From positions 992,001 through 1,056,000 of the forward strand of contig NZ_JAZAQL010000001.1 of NCBI RefSeq assembly GCF_037081675.1: DNA of 64,000 nucleotides, given 5' to 3'. A program made the translations under genes and the position numbers. Positions 1 to 8,435 of this stretch are shown one piece after another. The notes beneath the pieces are model-generated. The model worked only from the letters and a program-made list of their open reading frames with translations. It had not been told where the DNA came from and searched no databases. The first letter of the stretch is position 1, and every line of letters starts with the position of its first letter. This DNA is from Halorubellus litoreus (lineage in GTDB: Archaea; Halobacteriota; Halobacteria; Halobacteriales; Natrialbaceae).

Positions 1-1
1 T

Positions 2-1966
2 GCGCTCCGCGGGAAGCTCGAACCGAAGGAGACGTCGGCGGGGCCCCGCCCCGGGAAGTTCCGCGTCGTCGACGGCTCCAGCGAGGACCCACGGTCGCCC
101 GACGAGTTCGTGGACCTGGCGCGTCGCGCCGACCGCATCCGCATCAGCGAACAGACCAGCCAGCCGGCGCGCGACGAACTCCGCGAACTCCTCGACGGCT
201 ACCAGCTGTCCGCGAAGGTCGTCCGCACGTGCCGGTACTGCGCGACCGACGGCCGGTACTCGCCGATAACGAGCGACACCGCCATCAAGGCCGGCCGCGA
301 CGAGATCTGTCCGGACTGCGCTCGCGCCGAACTCGAGCAGGAGCTCGCGTTCCACGGCGAGTTCACCGCGGACGCGAAGGACCGCCTGGAGGAACTCATG
401 GTCGACGTCCGCGACCTCGGCCGCATCAAGAACCTCCTCGAAGGCCAGCTCGACCCGGACCTGACGAAGTTCGACGAGATATCGGCGACCACCGACGACA
501 TCGACCTCGTTGGCGTCGACACCCTCGACCTCCACCCGGGCATCCAGAACCACCTCGAAGGCCGGTTCGATACCCTGTTGCCCGTGCAGAGTCTCGCCGT
601 CGAGAACGGGCTCTTCGAGGGGAAAGACCAACTGGTGGTGTCCGCGACCGCGACCGGGAAGACGCTCGTCGGCGAGTTGACGGGACTCGACCGCGTGCTG
701 AACGGCCAGGGGAAGATGCTCTTCTTGGTGCCGCTGGTCGCGCTCGCGAACCAGAAGCACGAGGACTTCCAGGAGCGCTACGGCGACATGGTCGACGTCA
801 CCATCCGCGTCGGCGCGAGCCGCATCAACGACGACGGGAACCAGTTCGACCCCGGCGCGGACGTCATCGTCGGCACGTACGAGGGCATCGACCACGCGCT
901 CCGGACGGGGAAGGACCTCGGGGACATCGGGACGGTCGTCATCGACGAGGTCCACACGCTCAAGGAGGAGGAGCGCGGCCACCGGCTCGACGGCCTCATC
1001 TCGCGACTGAAGTACTACTGCGAGAACCGGTCGGCTGCACGACCAAGCTACGGCGGGGCGCAGTGGGTGTACCTGTCCGCGACCGTCGGGAATCCCCGCG
1101 AGCTCGCGGTAGGACTGGAGGCGAACCTCGTCGAGTTCGAGGAACGTCCGGTGCCGATCGAGCGTCACGTGACGTTCGCGAGCGGGAAGGAGAAACCCCA
1201 GATAGAGAACCGGCTCGTGAAGCGCGAGTTCGACCGGGAGTCCTCGAAGGGGTATCGCGGGCAGACGATCATCTTCACGAACTCGCGACGGCGCTGTCAC
1301 GAGATAAGCCGGAAGCTCGAGTACTCGTCCGCGCCGTATCACGCCGGGCTCGACTACGGTCGCCGGAAGACCGTCGAGCGGAAGTTCGGGAATCAGGACC
1401 TCGCCGCCGTCGTCACGACCGCGGCGCTCGCGGCCGGTGTCGACTTCCCCGCGAACCAGGTCATCTTCGACACGCTCGCGATGGGTATCGAGTGGCTCTC
1501 CGTTCAGGAGTTCGAGCAGATGCTCGGGCGCGCCGGCCGCCCGGACTACCACGACCGCGGGAAGGTGTACGTGCTCGTCGAGCCGGATTGCGCGTACCAC
1601 AACTCGATGGAGATGACGGAGGACGAGGTCGCGTTCAAGCTCCTCAAGGGCGAGATGGAGGACGTCCTCACGAAGTACGACGAGGACGGCGCGGTCGAGG
1701 AGACGCTCGCGAACGTCGCCGTCGGTGGGACGGACGCGAAGCGGTTGAACGACCGGATGCTCGGCGACATCCCGACGAAGCACGCCGTCGGGAAGCTCCT
1801 GGAGTACGCGTTCATCGACGGGTTCGAGCCGACGCCGATCGGGCGCGTCGTCTGCTCGCACTTCCTCACGCCGGGGGACGCGTTCACGATACTCGACGGG
1901 GTCCGGAAGGACGCGCATCCGTACGAGATCGTCGCCGATATCGAACGCAAGGACGCCGACCTCTAG
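2..1966 (+). CDS. DEAD/DEAH-box superfamily 2 helicase, 5' end outside window
   Basis: The frame is open from base 2, so the true start lies upstream and 654 C-terminal residues are visible. Counting from base 2, Walker A is SATATGKT (214-221), Walker B is DEVH (315-318) and motif VI is QMLGRAGR (506-513), which define an ATP-driven SF2 helicase of the Ski2/Hel308-like kind. Two cysteine pairs, CRYC (77-80) and CPDC (103-106), before the motor suggest a zinc knuckle. Haloarchaea carry a conserved long helicase of this type with an extra N-terminal domain (DUF5814 family), which fits; that assignment is from memory. The nucleic-acid substrate is unknown. A GTG at 110 could be mistaken for a start, but good coding sequence continues before it. 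Confidence 0.85.
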   Translation, partial: ALRGKLEPKETSAGPRPGKFRVVDGSSEDPRSPDEFVDLARRADRIRISEQTSQPARDELRELLDGYQLSAKVVRTCRYCATDGRYSPITSDTAIKAGRDEICPDCARAELEQELAFHGEFTADAKDRLEELMVDVRDLGRIKNLLEGQLDPDLTKFDEISATTDDIDLVGVDTLDLHPGIQNHLEGRFDTLLPVQSLAVENGLFEGKDQLVVSATATGKTLVGELTGLDRVLNGQGKMLFLVPLVALANQKHEDFQERYGDMVDVTIRVGASRINDDGNQFDPGADVIVGTYEGIDHALRTGKDLGDIGTVVIDEVHTLKEEERGHRLDGLISRLKYYCENRSAARPSYGGAQWVYLSATVGNPRELAVGLEANLVEFEERPVPIERHVTFASGKEKPQIENRLVKREFDRESSKGYRGQTIIFTNSRRRCHEISRKLEYSSAPYHAGLDYGRRKTVERKFGNQDLAAVVTTAALAAGVDFPANQVIFDTLAMGIEWLSVQEFEQMLGRAGRPDYHDRGKVYVLVEPDCAYHNSMEMTEDEVAFKLLKGEMEDVLTKYDEDGAVEETLANVAVGGTDAKRLNDRMLGDIPTKHAVGKLLEYAFIDGFEPTPIGRVVCSHFLTPGDAFTILDGVRKDAHPYEIVADIERKDADL

Positions 1967-2107
1967 CCGGGGCGCGGTTCGAGACTGCGAAGTCGTAAAA
2001 TCAGCTCGGCGTTCGGCCTAGAAATAGTCGTTCCTGGCCACCAAAGAGGCCAGAAGTATCAAGTAAAAGCTTCTCAATCTTCTAACAAGCGGAGGCTGGG
2101 GTTCATC

Positions 2108-2848
2108 ATGGAAGGCATACATATCGACGATGGCGCGCACAACGTGCTGGTGACGACGGACGACGTGGATACCTGCACGGCGTGCCTGGACGAGGGGAAC
2201 CCGGACCACCGAGCGGAGTTGACCGTGACGTATCCGAACGAGTCCGCGGAGCAAAGCGGGTTCGGTGACCACAGTCGGATGCAGCCCGCGAAGAAGGGCC
2301 TCATCTCCATCGGGGACACGATGCGGTCGGCGACGGCGGCGAGCGGGAGCGGCCCGGATTTCACGGGTGCGGTCGCGCAGGACGCCATCGCCGACCCGAC
2401 GAACCTCCAGCGGCTCGGGACGTCCATCAGCGAGTTCTGTCAGCGCTGGGACGACAGCGGCTACGACATCTACGTCTGCTTCGATTCGCTCTCGGCGCTC
2501 CTCGAGTACACCTCGCCCGAGGTCGTCTTCCAGTTCTGTCACGTCCTCACGAAGCGACTGGAGTCCGTGGACGCGACCGCGCACTTCCACCTGGACCCGG
2601 AGAGTCACGCGGACGAGACGGTGGCGACGTTCCAGTCCATCTTCGACCAGGTCGTCGGCGAGGAGACGGAGGCGTCGACGATGGACGTCGACTACGAGGA
2701 GGCGAGCGACGACGACATCGCGGCGCTCGCAGAGGACTGGAGCGAGGAGGCGTCGTACTCGATCGTCGGCGGGACGTACGACCGACCGGACGAGGTCACG
2801 GAGGCGACGGACGACGACATCGAGCAGACCCTCGCAGAGCGCCTCTGA
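2108..2848 (+). CDS. DUF7504-family protein, copy A
   Basis: This 246-residue protein matches the haloarchaeal DUF7504 pattern: an N-terminal strand with a CTACLDEGNP-type segment, a GDTMRSATAASG motif, LGTSISEFCQRW, the core strand VCFDSLSALLEY and FHLDPESHADETV near the end of the core. The family looks like a RecA/KaiC-type fold without a functional P-loop; its role is unknown. The tail carries two SDDDI/TDDDI motifs. GGAGG at 2091-2095 precedes the ATG, at a spacing longer than usual. A paralogue follows 319 bases downstream on the same strand. Confidence 0.8.
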   Translation: MEGIHIDDGAHNVLVTTDDVDTCTACLDEGNPDHRAELTVTYPNESAEQSGFGDHSRMQPAKKGLISIGDTMRSATAASGSGPDFTGAVAQDAIADPTNLQRLGTSISEFCQRWDDSGYDIYVCFDSLSALLEYTSPEVVFQFCHVLTKRLESVDATAHFHLDPESHADETVATFQSIFDQVVGEETEASTMDVDYEEASDDDIAALAEDWSEEASYSIVGGTYDRPDEVTEATDDDIEQTLAERL

Positions 2849-2930
2849 GAACCCCCGATACCCCACATTCCTCGCGGTGCTTCCGGCCGATTCTCTCGGC
2901 CTGGTCGACCCACCAGAGTCGTTCGGTTTT

Positions 2931-2987
2931 CGTTCGCCCGCGCAAGTCTCGTTCGCCCGCGCAAGTCTCGTTCGCCCGCGCAAGTCT
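2931..2987. repeat. three perfect 19-bp tandem repeats
   Basis: The unit CGTTCGCCCGCGCAAGTCT occurs three times back to back at 2931-2949, 2950-2968 and 2969-2987. A degenerate fourth start (CGTTCGCTCCCG) follows at 2988-2999. The repeats lie in the 319-base gap between the two DUF7504 genes, which otherwise holds no gene. The 3' part of the gap has a TATA-like TTTACTTA (3113-3120) that could drive the second gene. They may be slippage products or binding sites. Confidence 0.85.
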
Positions 2988-3167
2988 CGTTCGCTCCCGT
3001 GCGCTCGGTCCGTCGGTTCGAACGAGCGACCGACACCGGCATGGGTACCCAACGTCCAGCAAGCGAATAACCAACAGAAATCACCGTAGCGGCGCTCTCG
3101 GGCCGGAAACCATTTACTTACGGTCTACGTGAAACGTTACGAACCGGCCACCAACCGGGGGTATCTG

Positions 3168-3875
3168 ATGACCGACCGAACCGAACCCGAGAAAGCCGTC
3201 CTGCTCGTCGACGAAACCCTCGACGACGAGGACGGCGAACACTGCGACGAACTCATGAACGTCGCCGACGCCAGCGACCGCGCCGAGCTGTTCGTCACGT
3301 TCCCCGCGGACGCCACCGACCGCGTCGGGTTCGGAACAATCGGCATGGGGCGCCAGCCCCACAAGCGCGGCATCGTCGTCGTCGGCGAAGTCGTCGGCGC
3401 CCACGCCGACGAACCCGACTACGACGACCCCATCGCAGAGGACCACGTCGCCAGCGCCGACGACCTCCGCGCCCTCGGCCAGTCCATCAGTCGCTTCTGT
3501 CAAGAATGGCGCGACCGCGGCCACGCGATCGGCGTCTGCTTCGACGGGCTCGGCGACCTCCTCGACGCGAACGACCCGGAAGCCGTCTTCCAGTTCTTCC
3601 ACGTCCTCACGAACCGCCTCGAGACCGTCGGCGCCACCACGCACGTCCACGTCGACCCCGACCGCGTCCCCGAACGCACGCGCCTGACGTTCGAACAGCT
3701 CTTCGACGAAACCGTCCACGAAGAGGTCGAACTCGACGCACTCATCCCGACGAGCACCGGACGCGCGAGCGACGACGACGTCGCCAACGCCATCGGCGGC
3801 GACGGCGGCACCAGCACGCACCGCTCCACGAGCGAAGCGAGCGACGACGACATCGCCGACGCCCTCCCCGACTGA
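3168..3875 (+). CDS. DUF7504-family protein, copy B
   Basis: A 235-residue paralogue of the gene at 2108, sharing the order GEVVGAHADE (in place of GDTMRSATA), LGQSISRFCQEW, VCFDGLGDLLD, VFQFFHVLTNRLE and HVDPDRVPERT. Like copy A it ends in repeated acidic motifs, here ASDDDVANAI and ASDDDIADAL. The ATG at 3168 is preferred over an in-frame GTG at 3129 because the intervening 13 residues are not family-like. The two copies probably arose by tandem duplication and then diverged. A role in signalling has been guessed for the family but is not established. Confidence 0.8.
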   Translation: MTDRTEPEKAVLLVDETLDDEDGEHCDELMNVADASDRAELFVTFPADATDRVGFGTIGMGRQPHKRGIVVVGEVVGAHADEPDYDDPIAEDHVASADDLRALGQSISRFCQEWRDRGHAIGVCFDGLGDLLDANDPEAVFQFFHVLTNRLETVGATTHVHVDPDRVPERTRLTFEQLFDETVHEEVELDALIPTSTGRASDDDVANAIGGDGGTSTHRSTSEASDDDIADALPD

Positions 3876-3998
3876 CCCGCCGCACCAGGCCACAGCCACC
3901 AGCGGCAAGCACCCACGTGCGAAGAACCTGCGACCACAACCCTCGTCAGCCCCGCCGACTTCCCTAGGTTTTAGGCAGCGACTCCCGTCGACACTGGC

Positions 3999-5888
3999 GT
4001 GGTCGCACTCACGCCCGAGATACTCGTCGTCTTCCTCGTCATCGCGGGCGCACTCGCGCTGTTCGCAACCGAAGTCGTCCCCGTCGACATCACCGCACTC
4101 GGCGTCGTCGTCGCCCTCCTCGTCGTCTCCGAAGGCAGCCAGTACCTCCAATCGGTCGGCGTCATCGCCGACAGCGTCGTCCTCGTCACCCCACAGCAAG
4201 GCATCAGTGGGTTCGCGAGCACCGCCACCATCACCGTCCTCGCGATGTTCATCCTCTCCGACGGCGTCCAACGCACCGGCATCGTCGGCATCCTCGGCCG
4301 GAAGATGGCCGCGTTCACGAAAGACGACGAGAACCGCCAGCTCGGCGCCACCATGACTCTCGTCGCCCCCATCAGCGGCTTCATCAACAACACCGCCGCC
4401 GTCGCCATCCTCCTCCCGATGGTCACCGACCTCGCACACGACGGCAAGACCTCCCCCTCCAAACTCCTCATCCCCCTGAGTTACGCGTCGATGTTCGGCG
4501 GCACCCTCACCCTCATCGGCACCAGCACGAACATCCTCGCGAGCGAACTCGCAGCCGGCCTCTACGACCCCACGGACGCCCGGTTCATCGGGCTCGAAGG
4601 CGGCTTCAGTATGTTCGAGTTCACCGCACTCGGCGCCATCGTCACCGTCGTCGGGTTCGTCTACCTCTTCACCGTCGGCCGCCTCCTCCTCCCCGAACGC
4701 ATCAAACCACGCGCCGACCTCACCGAAGAGTTCCAGATGGCGGACTACCTCACCGAAGTCGAAGTCCGCGAAGACTCCCCGATCATCGGGCAGACCGTCC
4801 GCGACGCACTCGTCCAGACGGACTTCGACGTCGACCTCGTCCAACTCATCCGCGGCAGCGAGACGTTCCTCGAACCACTCGGCCCCAAAACGATCCAGGC
4901 CGGCGACGTCTTCGCGGTGCGCACCGACCGCGACACGCTCGTCGAACTCATGGACGCCGAAGGCCTCGACCTCCTCGCCGACGTCACCGTCGACGAAGCC
5001 GAACTCGAAACCGCAGAACGCGCCGAGAACCTCGTCGAAGTCGTCGTCGCCCCCGGCAGCTCGCTCGTCTCCCAATCCCTCCGCACGAGCGCGTTCCGCC
5101 AGCGCTACGACGCCACCGTCCTCGCCCTCCGCCGCGGCGACGAACTCTTCCGGAAACGCATGGACAACATCGACCTCCGCGTCGGCGACACCCTCCTCGT
5201 CCAAGGCACCGCCGACAGCATCGAACGCATGGACGCCAACCGCGACTTCATCGTCGCCCAAGAGATCGAACGTCACGACTGGCGCGAAGGCAAGATCCCG
5301 GTCGCACTCGGTATCGTCGCCGCCGTCGTCGGCGTCGCCGCCGCCGGCATCCTCCCCATCGTCGCCAGCGCACTCGCCGGCGCCCTCGCGATGGTCCTCA
5401 CCGGCTGCATCAAACCCAGCGAACTCTACGACGCCGTCCAATGGGACGTCATCGTCCTCCTCGCCGGCGTCATCCCCCTCGGCATCGCCATGGAAACCTC
5501 AGGGGCCGCCGCACTCGTCGCCGACGCCCTCGTCGACGCCGCGAACGTCCTCCCCGCTATCGTCATCCTCGGCCTCTTCTACGTCCTCACCGCCGCCCTC
5601 ACGAACGTCATCAGTAACAACGCCAGCGTCGTCCTCATGATACCCGTCGCCGCCGAAGCCGCCGTCACCCTCGACGCCTGGGCGTACCCCTTCATCCTCG
5701 CCGTCACCTTCGCCGCCAGCACCGCGTTCATGACGCCCGTCGGCTACCAGACGAACCTCTTCGTGTACGGCCCCGGCGGCTACAAGTTCACCGACTACCT
5801 CCGCGTCGGCACCCCCCTCCAGGCCATCTTCGCCGTCGTCACCACCCTCGGCATCTACTTCCTCTGGGGCCTCCAACCGCCCGCCTAG
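3999..5888 (+). CDS. SLC13-family permease with two RCK_C (TrkA-C) domains
   Basis: A 629-residue secondary transporter of the divalent-anion/Na+ symporter type. The N-terminal half has helices and the signature segments GISGFASTATITVLAMF, SGFINNTAAVAILLP and LIGTSTNIL. A soluble middle (about residues 245-410) holds two TrkA-C-like domains ending near GDVFAVRTDR and GDTLLVQGTA. The C-terminal half repeats the re-entrant motif SNNASVVLMIP and ends with FMTPVGYQTNLFVYGPGGY. Substrates in the family include sulfate, dicarboxylates and phosphate; the sequence does not decide. GTG is chosen as start because the next residues begin the first helix. Third codon positions are strongly C-biased. Confidence 0.88.
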   Translation: MVALTPEILVVFLVIAGALALFATEVVPVDITALGVVVALLVVSEGSQYLQSVGVIADSVVLVTPQQGISGFASTATITVLAMFILSDGVQRTGIVGILGRKMAAFTKDDENRQLGATMTLVAPISGFINNTAAVAILLPMVTDLAHDGKTSPSKLLIPLSYASMFGGTLTLIGTSTNILASELAAGLYDPTDARFIGLEGGFSMFEFTALGAIVTVVGFVYLFTVGRLLLPERIKPRADLTEEFQMADYLTEVEVREDSPIIGQTVRDALVQTDFDVDLVQLIRGSETFLEPLGPKTIQAGDVFAVRTDRDTLVELMDAEGLDLLADVTVDEAELETAERAENLVEVVVAPGSSLVSQSLRTSAFRQRYDATVLALRRGDELFRKRMDNIDLRVGDTLLVQGTADSIERMDANRDFIVAQEIERHDWREGKIPVALGIVAAVVGVAAAGILPIVASALAGALAMVLTGCIKPSELYDAVQWDVIVLLAGVIPLGIAMETSGAAALVADALVDAANVLPAIVILGLFYVLTAALTNVISNNASVVLMIPVAAEAAVTLDAWAYPFILAVTFAASTAFMTPVGYQTNLFVYGPGGYKFTDYLRVGTPLQAIFAVVTTLGIYFLWGLQPPA

Positions 5889-5963
5889 ACCGACGGGCTC
5901 ACCGCGAGGACGCCCCACCCGGAACGAAACCCTTACCACCAAACCAACCGAAGGAGTAAGCGA

Positions 5964-6036
5964 GGGCTGGTGGGTTAGCCTGGTATACTTCGGGCCCTGG
6001 GAGCCTGTGACGCCAGTTCAAATCTGGCCCAGCCCA
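5964..6036 (+). tRNA. tRNA-Pro (anticodon TGG)
   Basis: A 73-base cloverleaf. The acceptor stem GGGCTGG (5964-5970) pairs perfectly with CCAGCCC (6029-6035), followed by discriminator A. The T arm is GCCAG-TTCAAAT-CTGGC. The anticodon stem CGGGC/GCCTG closes the loop CCTGGGA, giving anticodon TGG followed by the G37 expected of proline tRNAs. Position 33 reads C instead of the near-universal T, which is odd. The 3' end marks the left edge of the accessory island. Confidence 0.85.
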
Positions 6037-6099
6037 CTCTGAATTAATATTTTTTGGGCGATTAGCTAACAGCTCGGCCGTTCTAAGGCGGTGGTTTGC

Positions 6100-6210
6100 A
6101 TGAGCGTCGAGCACTCCAACGAGCCCCAGATCTGCAACTTCTGTGGGCACCGGATCGACGAGCCGCTGAAGCGGTGTCCGGCGCTCGACGAGGGGGTGTG
6201 TCGCCCGTGA
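6100..6210 (+). CDS. 36-residue zinc-finger-like protein
   Basis: The ATG opens a short frame with CNFC (residues 12-15), then Cys26 and Cys34, a plausible four-cysteine zinc site. It is the first of three genes whose stops and starts overlap: its TGA shares bases with the GTG of the next gene. Such tiny CxxC proteins are common in haloarchaeal viruses and plasmids. Function unknown; partners or nucleic acid cannot be inferred. Confidence 0.6.
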   Translation: MSVEHSNEPQICNFCGHRIDEPLKRCPALDEGVCRP

Positions 6211-6323
6211 GACGACACTGTCCGCACTGCGGCACGCGGATGGTCACTGTCACCACCCGCGGCGGCCTCACCCGCCGCGAGTGCCCCGAGGGACCCCACG
6301 GCGTCGGAGGTGACTCGGCGTGA
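6207..6323 (+). CDS. 38-residue zinc-ribbon-like protein
   Basis: Starts at a GTG overlapping the preceding stop (GTGA). It encodes CPHC (residues 5-8) followed by one more cysteine in RREC, so any zinc site would be incomplete or use a histidine. Its own TGA overlaps the GTG of the SWIM gene, so the three genes are probably translated as a coupled unit. An upstream in-frame start at 6096 exists but overlaps the first gene. Function unknown. Confidence 0.55.
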   Translation: MRRHCPHCGTRMVTVTTRGGLTRRECPEGPHGVGGDSA

Positions 6324-6817
6324 GGGTCGACCGCCACGTCGGCCGCGACGGCGTCGAGAAAGCCCGCAACGCGCTCGACAAGCGCCTCGCACCGCCGACG
6401 ATGACCTTCCCCGACGACTGGACCATGTCCACCGCCTGGGAACGTGCTCAGCGCGCAGCCGCCATCTGCGCGCCCACCGGCCCAGCCGCCTTCCGCGTAC
6501 TCATGGGGTACATCGACCACGACGGCCACGGTGACGAGCACGAGGTTACGTTCACCATCTACGACGGCGACCTCGTCGCAGACTGTTCCTGCGCCGGGTT
6601 CTCGCACCCGCCACACCGCCACTGGTGCGCCCACGTCGCTCGCCTCTGGTGGGAGTGGGTCCGCGACGACCTCGCCGTCACCGACCTCGACACCGGGAGC
6701 ATCCACACCGCCCCGCCCTGGTGGCTCCGCGTCGACGACCACGACGCACCCACGCCAACCAGCGCGTCGCGGGGCGTCGCGCGCACCGACGGAGGTGAAC
6801 CCCAGTGGCGCGACTGA
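6320..6817 (+). CDS. SWIM zinc-finger protein
   Basis: A 165-residue protein with the SWIM pattern CxCxnCxH at Cys89, Cys91, Cys103 and His105 (CSC...HWCAH). SWIM fingers bind DNA or proteins and are frequent in archaeal mobile elements and viruses. No catalytic domain is visible; the N-terminal half (VEKARNALDKRL) may be helical, and the C-terminal 40 residues look disordered. It is third in a translationally coupled operon beginning 63 bases after tRNA-Pro. Confidence 0.75.
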   Translation: MRVDRHVGRDGVEKARNALDKRLAPPTMTFPDDWTMSTAWERAQRAAAICAPTGPAAFRVLMGYIDHDGHGDEHEVTFTIYDGDLVADCSCAGFSHPPHRHWCAHVARLWWEWVRDDLAVTDLDTGSIHTAPPWWLRVDDHDAPTPTSASRGVARTDGGEPQWRD

Positions 6818-6900
6818 ACCAACACCGACGACGGTTGGCCACGCGCAGGCGGAAAGTGCGCGCCCGCACACGAAGCCCGGACTCCCCCACCCCAGGGGGT

Positions 6901-6964
6901 TCTATTAACGGATGCAATCCCCACCGCCGTCCTGCTATTAGCACCCCCCGATTCGCTATTAACG
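6901..6964. promoter_or_regulatory. triple CTATTA-type operator candidate
   Basis: Three near-identical sites, TCTATTAACG (6901-6910), GCTATTAGCA (6934-6943) and CGCTATTAACG (6954-6964), lie just before the ribbon-helix-helix gene at 6978. The last would overlap its basal promoter. The arrangement fits autoregulation by that gene. The 8-mer CGCTATTA also occurs in the promoter of the virion-like operon (minus strand, 12934-12941). Confidence 0.5.
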
Positions 6965-6977
6965 AGGTGGGTACCTG

Positions 6978-7421
6978 ATGGCGCGCCCCACTGACTCCGG
7001 CCCCGGCGCCACCGTCTCCGCGTCGTCGGTCCCGCAAGAGCTCGTCGACGAGTTCGACGACTGGGTCGACCGCGGCGACCGCTTCGACTCCCGGAGCGAA
7101 GCCATCCGTGGCCTCATGCGCAACGCCGTCGGCAGCACCCCCGAGTACATGACGCCACTGGAGCCACCGCGTAACGAACGCCTCGCACGCGGCTACAAGC
7201 GCCTCTGCCAGGCCGCGAACAAGAACGGGGTCGTACGTCGGGACTCCGCTCGAAAGGCGTGCTCAAACGGGCCACAAAACCTCAGCAAGCAGGAGGTCGA
7301 CGCGCTCGTGCTCAAACCGCTCGACCGGCGCGGCTACATCACGCTCCAGTCGAACGTCTACGGGGACAGCGCCTGGAAGATCGTCGGCTGGGAAACCGAC
7401 GGGGAGTGCATCAACCGATAA
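6978..7421 (+). CDS. ribbon-helix-helix regulator of the island
   Basis: 147 residues. Residues 12-50 fit a ribbon-helix-helix fold (VSASSVPQELVDEFDDWV then SRSEAIRGLMRNAV), a DNA-binding domain that works as a dimer. The C-terminal part, roughly residues 65-140 (NERLARGYKRL, VDALVLKPLDRRGYI), resembles a winged-helix-like or scaffold domain, so two DNA-binding modules are possible. Its promoter carries three CTATTA sites, suggesting autoregulation. It could control the virion-like operon, whose promoter shares the site; this is inference. Confidence 0.65.
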   Translation: MARPTDSGPGATVSASSVPQELVDEFDDWVDRGDRFDSRSEAIRGLMRNAVGSTPEYMTPLEPPRNERLARGYKRLCQAANKNGVVRRDSARKACSNGPQNLSKQEVDALVLKPLDRRGYITLQSNVYGDSAWKIVGWETDGECINR

Positions 7422-7432
7422 TCGATACCCAA

Positions 7433-8101
7433 TCAGATTTCGACAGAGTTGATGAACTCCCTGGCCTCGCGTTCCAGAATAGACTTCTTGATATTCGTTC
7501 CCTCGTCATCGTAGGCGGCTCCGATTGCTACACCCTTTCCGGAGGGAAGCTCGCCTGTTACGAGAATTGCTTCGAAGTCTGGGTCTTCTTTGAGCCACTG
7601 AGGGCTGTACTTGTAACCCTGTTTTTCTGCGGTAACGTCCGTCAGATTCAGAGAACCGCTGTATGAGAGTCCATACTCTGACCAGTTGTTCCAGAAGCTG
7701 AACTGCCCATGCTTGATCCGCTGGGAGCTGAGTGCTTCATTGAAGGCTTTCTTTCCACCCTTTCTGATATCGTCGCCGAATGGGGGATTCCAGCCGAACA
7801 TCCCTGATTCTCCCGGATCGACTGTAGCAGCGAATAGCGCGAGAATTGGGAACTTTTCGTTATCCTCGGTAGCGACGTAGTTCAGGTTCGAATCATGGGG
7901 GAATCCAAACCATCCGTTGTAGAATACGTCTCCTCGGGATTGCTGTACGTTTCTTACACGCCATCCATTTTGCTTCACGCGAACATGCTCTACCGGTCGA
8001 CTCGGAAGATTTGAGTCACTATCGGCAGCGGCGGCTCCTATTCCACCAAGACTGAGGGCACACACAGTCCCGTGCTTGAGGCACTCCCTTCTGGATTTCA
8101 T
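7433..8101 (-). CDS. Tat-exported protein of unknown function
   Basis: The ATG at 8101 gives 222 residues beginning MKSRRECLKHGTVCALSLGG, a twin-arginine signal followed by a hydrophobic stretch ending near AAAA. The mature part is rich in aromatic residues (YNGWFGFPHD, FWNNWSEYGL) and has no motif I know. Base composition is much closer to 50% GC than the surroundings, a sign of transfer. It is convergent with the regulator at 6978 and lies downstream of the virion-like operon, separated by a strong stem-loop. An upstream start nine codons earlier would disrupt the Tat signal. Confidence 0.6.
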   Translation of the reverse strand: MKSRRECLKHGTVCALSLGGIGAAAADSDSNLPSRPVEHVRVKQNGWRVRNVQQSRGDVFYNGWFGFPHDSNLNYVATEDNEKFPILALFAATVDPGESGMFGWNPPFGDDIRKGGKKAFNEALSSQRIKHGQFSFWNNWSEYGLSYSGSLNLTDVTAEKQGYKYSPQWLKEDPDFEAILVTGELPSGKGVAIGAAYDDEGTNIKKSILEREAREFINSVEI

Positions 8102-8180
8102 ATGATTCGCAACTGCCGCGAAACACAAATGCTTTGGGCTGAAAATTTGGAAAAAGTGGAAACAGAGTGGACTTCCTCTT

Positions 8181-8208
8181 GGATTTTTCCAAGACCTTTG
8201 GAAAATCC
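8181..8208. terminator. stem-loop after the virion-like operon
   Basis: GGATTTTTCCAA (8181-8192) and TTGGAAAATCC (8198-8208) pair over 11 bp with one bulged T around a five-base loop. It lies between the last gene of the virion-like operon (ending at 8277) and the Tat protein gene (starting at 8101), in AT-rich DNA. It could end transcription of the operon or act as an operator; archaeal terminators need not be hairpins. Confidence 0.45.
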
Positions 8209-8276
8209 AGATTATTTTTCGGGAGAGGGTTAATCGAGAGAGAATTAGAGATCGGGGACCGCGTTGAGATACCTCG

Positions 8277-8435
8277 TTATTCCCTGCGGTCTCCGTCCTG
8301 TGTCCTCTCCGGCGGTTTGTACGGGAGCTTCACCACGAAGTGCCGGCCGAACCCGCGCAGGCGCTCCATCGCGAACTGGAACGGCACGAACAGCCCGAGC
8401 ACGAACGCCAGCAGGTGCGTCGCCTCGACCATCAT
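8277..8435 (-). CDS. 52-residue one-helix membrane protein, last of the virion-like operon
   Basis: Starts at an ATG overlapping the stop of the preceding gene (ATGA). It encodes a hydrophobic helix (LLAFVLGLFVPFQFAM) followed by a basic segment with FGRHFVVKLPYK. Short single-helix proteins are typical of the internal membrane of halosphaeroviruses. Coupling to the upstream genes is the main support for it being real. Confidence 0.55.
   Translation of the reverse strand: MMVEATHLLAFVLGLFVPFQFAMERLRGFGRHFVVKLPYKPPERTQDGDRRE

Noticed and set aside
229..1998. 589-codon frame overlapping the helicase gene
   Set aside because: Arg/Pro-rich low-complexity shadow of the helicase in another frame; no domains.
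2931..2987. CRISPR-like array from the 19-bp repeats
   Set aside because: Copies are directly abutting with no spacers and only three in number.
3114..5441. 775-codon minus-strand frame
   Set aside because: Antisense shadow of the DUF7504 and SLC13 genes, made only of Asp, Glu, Val, Gly and Ala strings.
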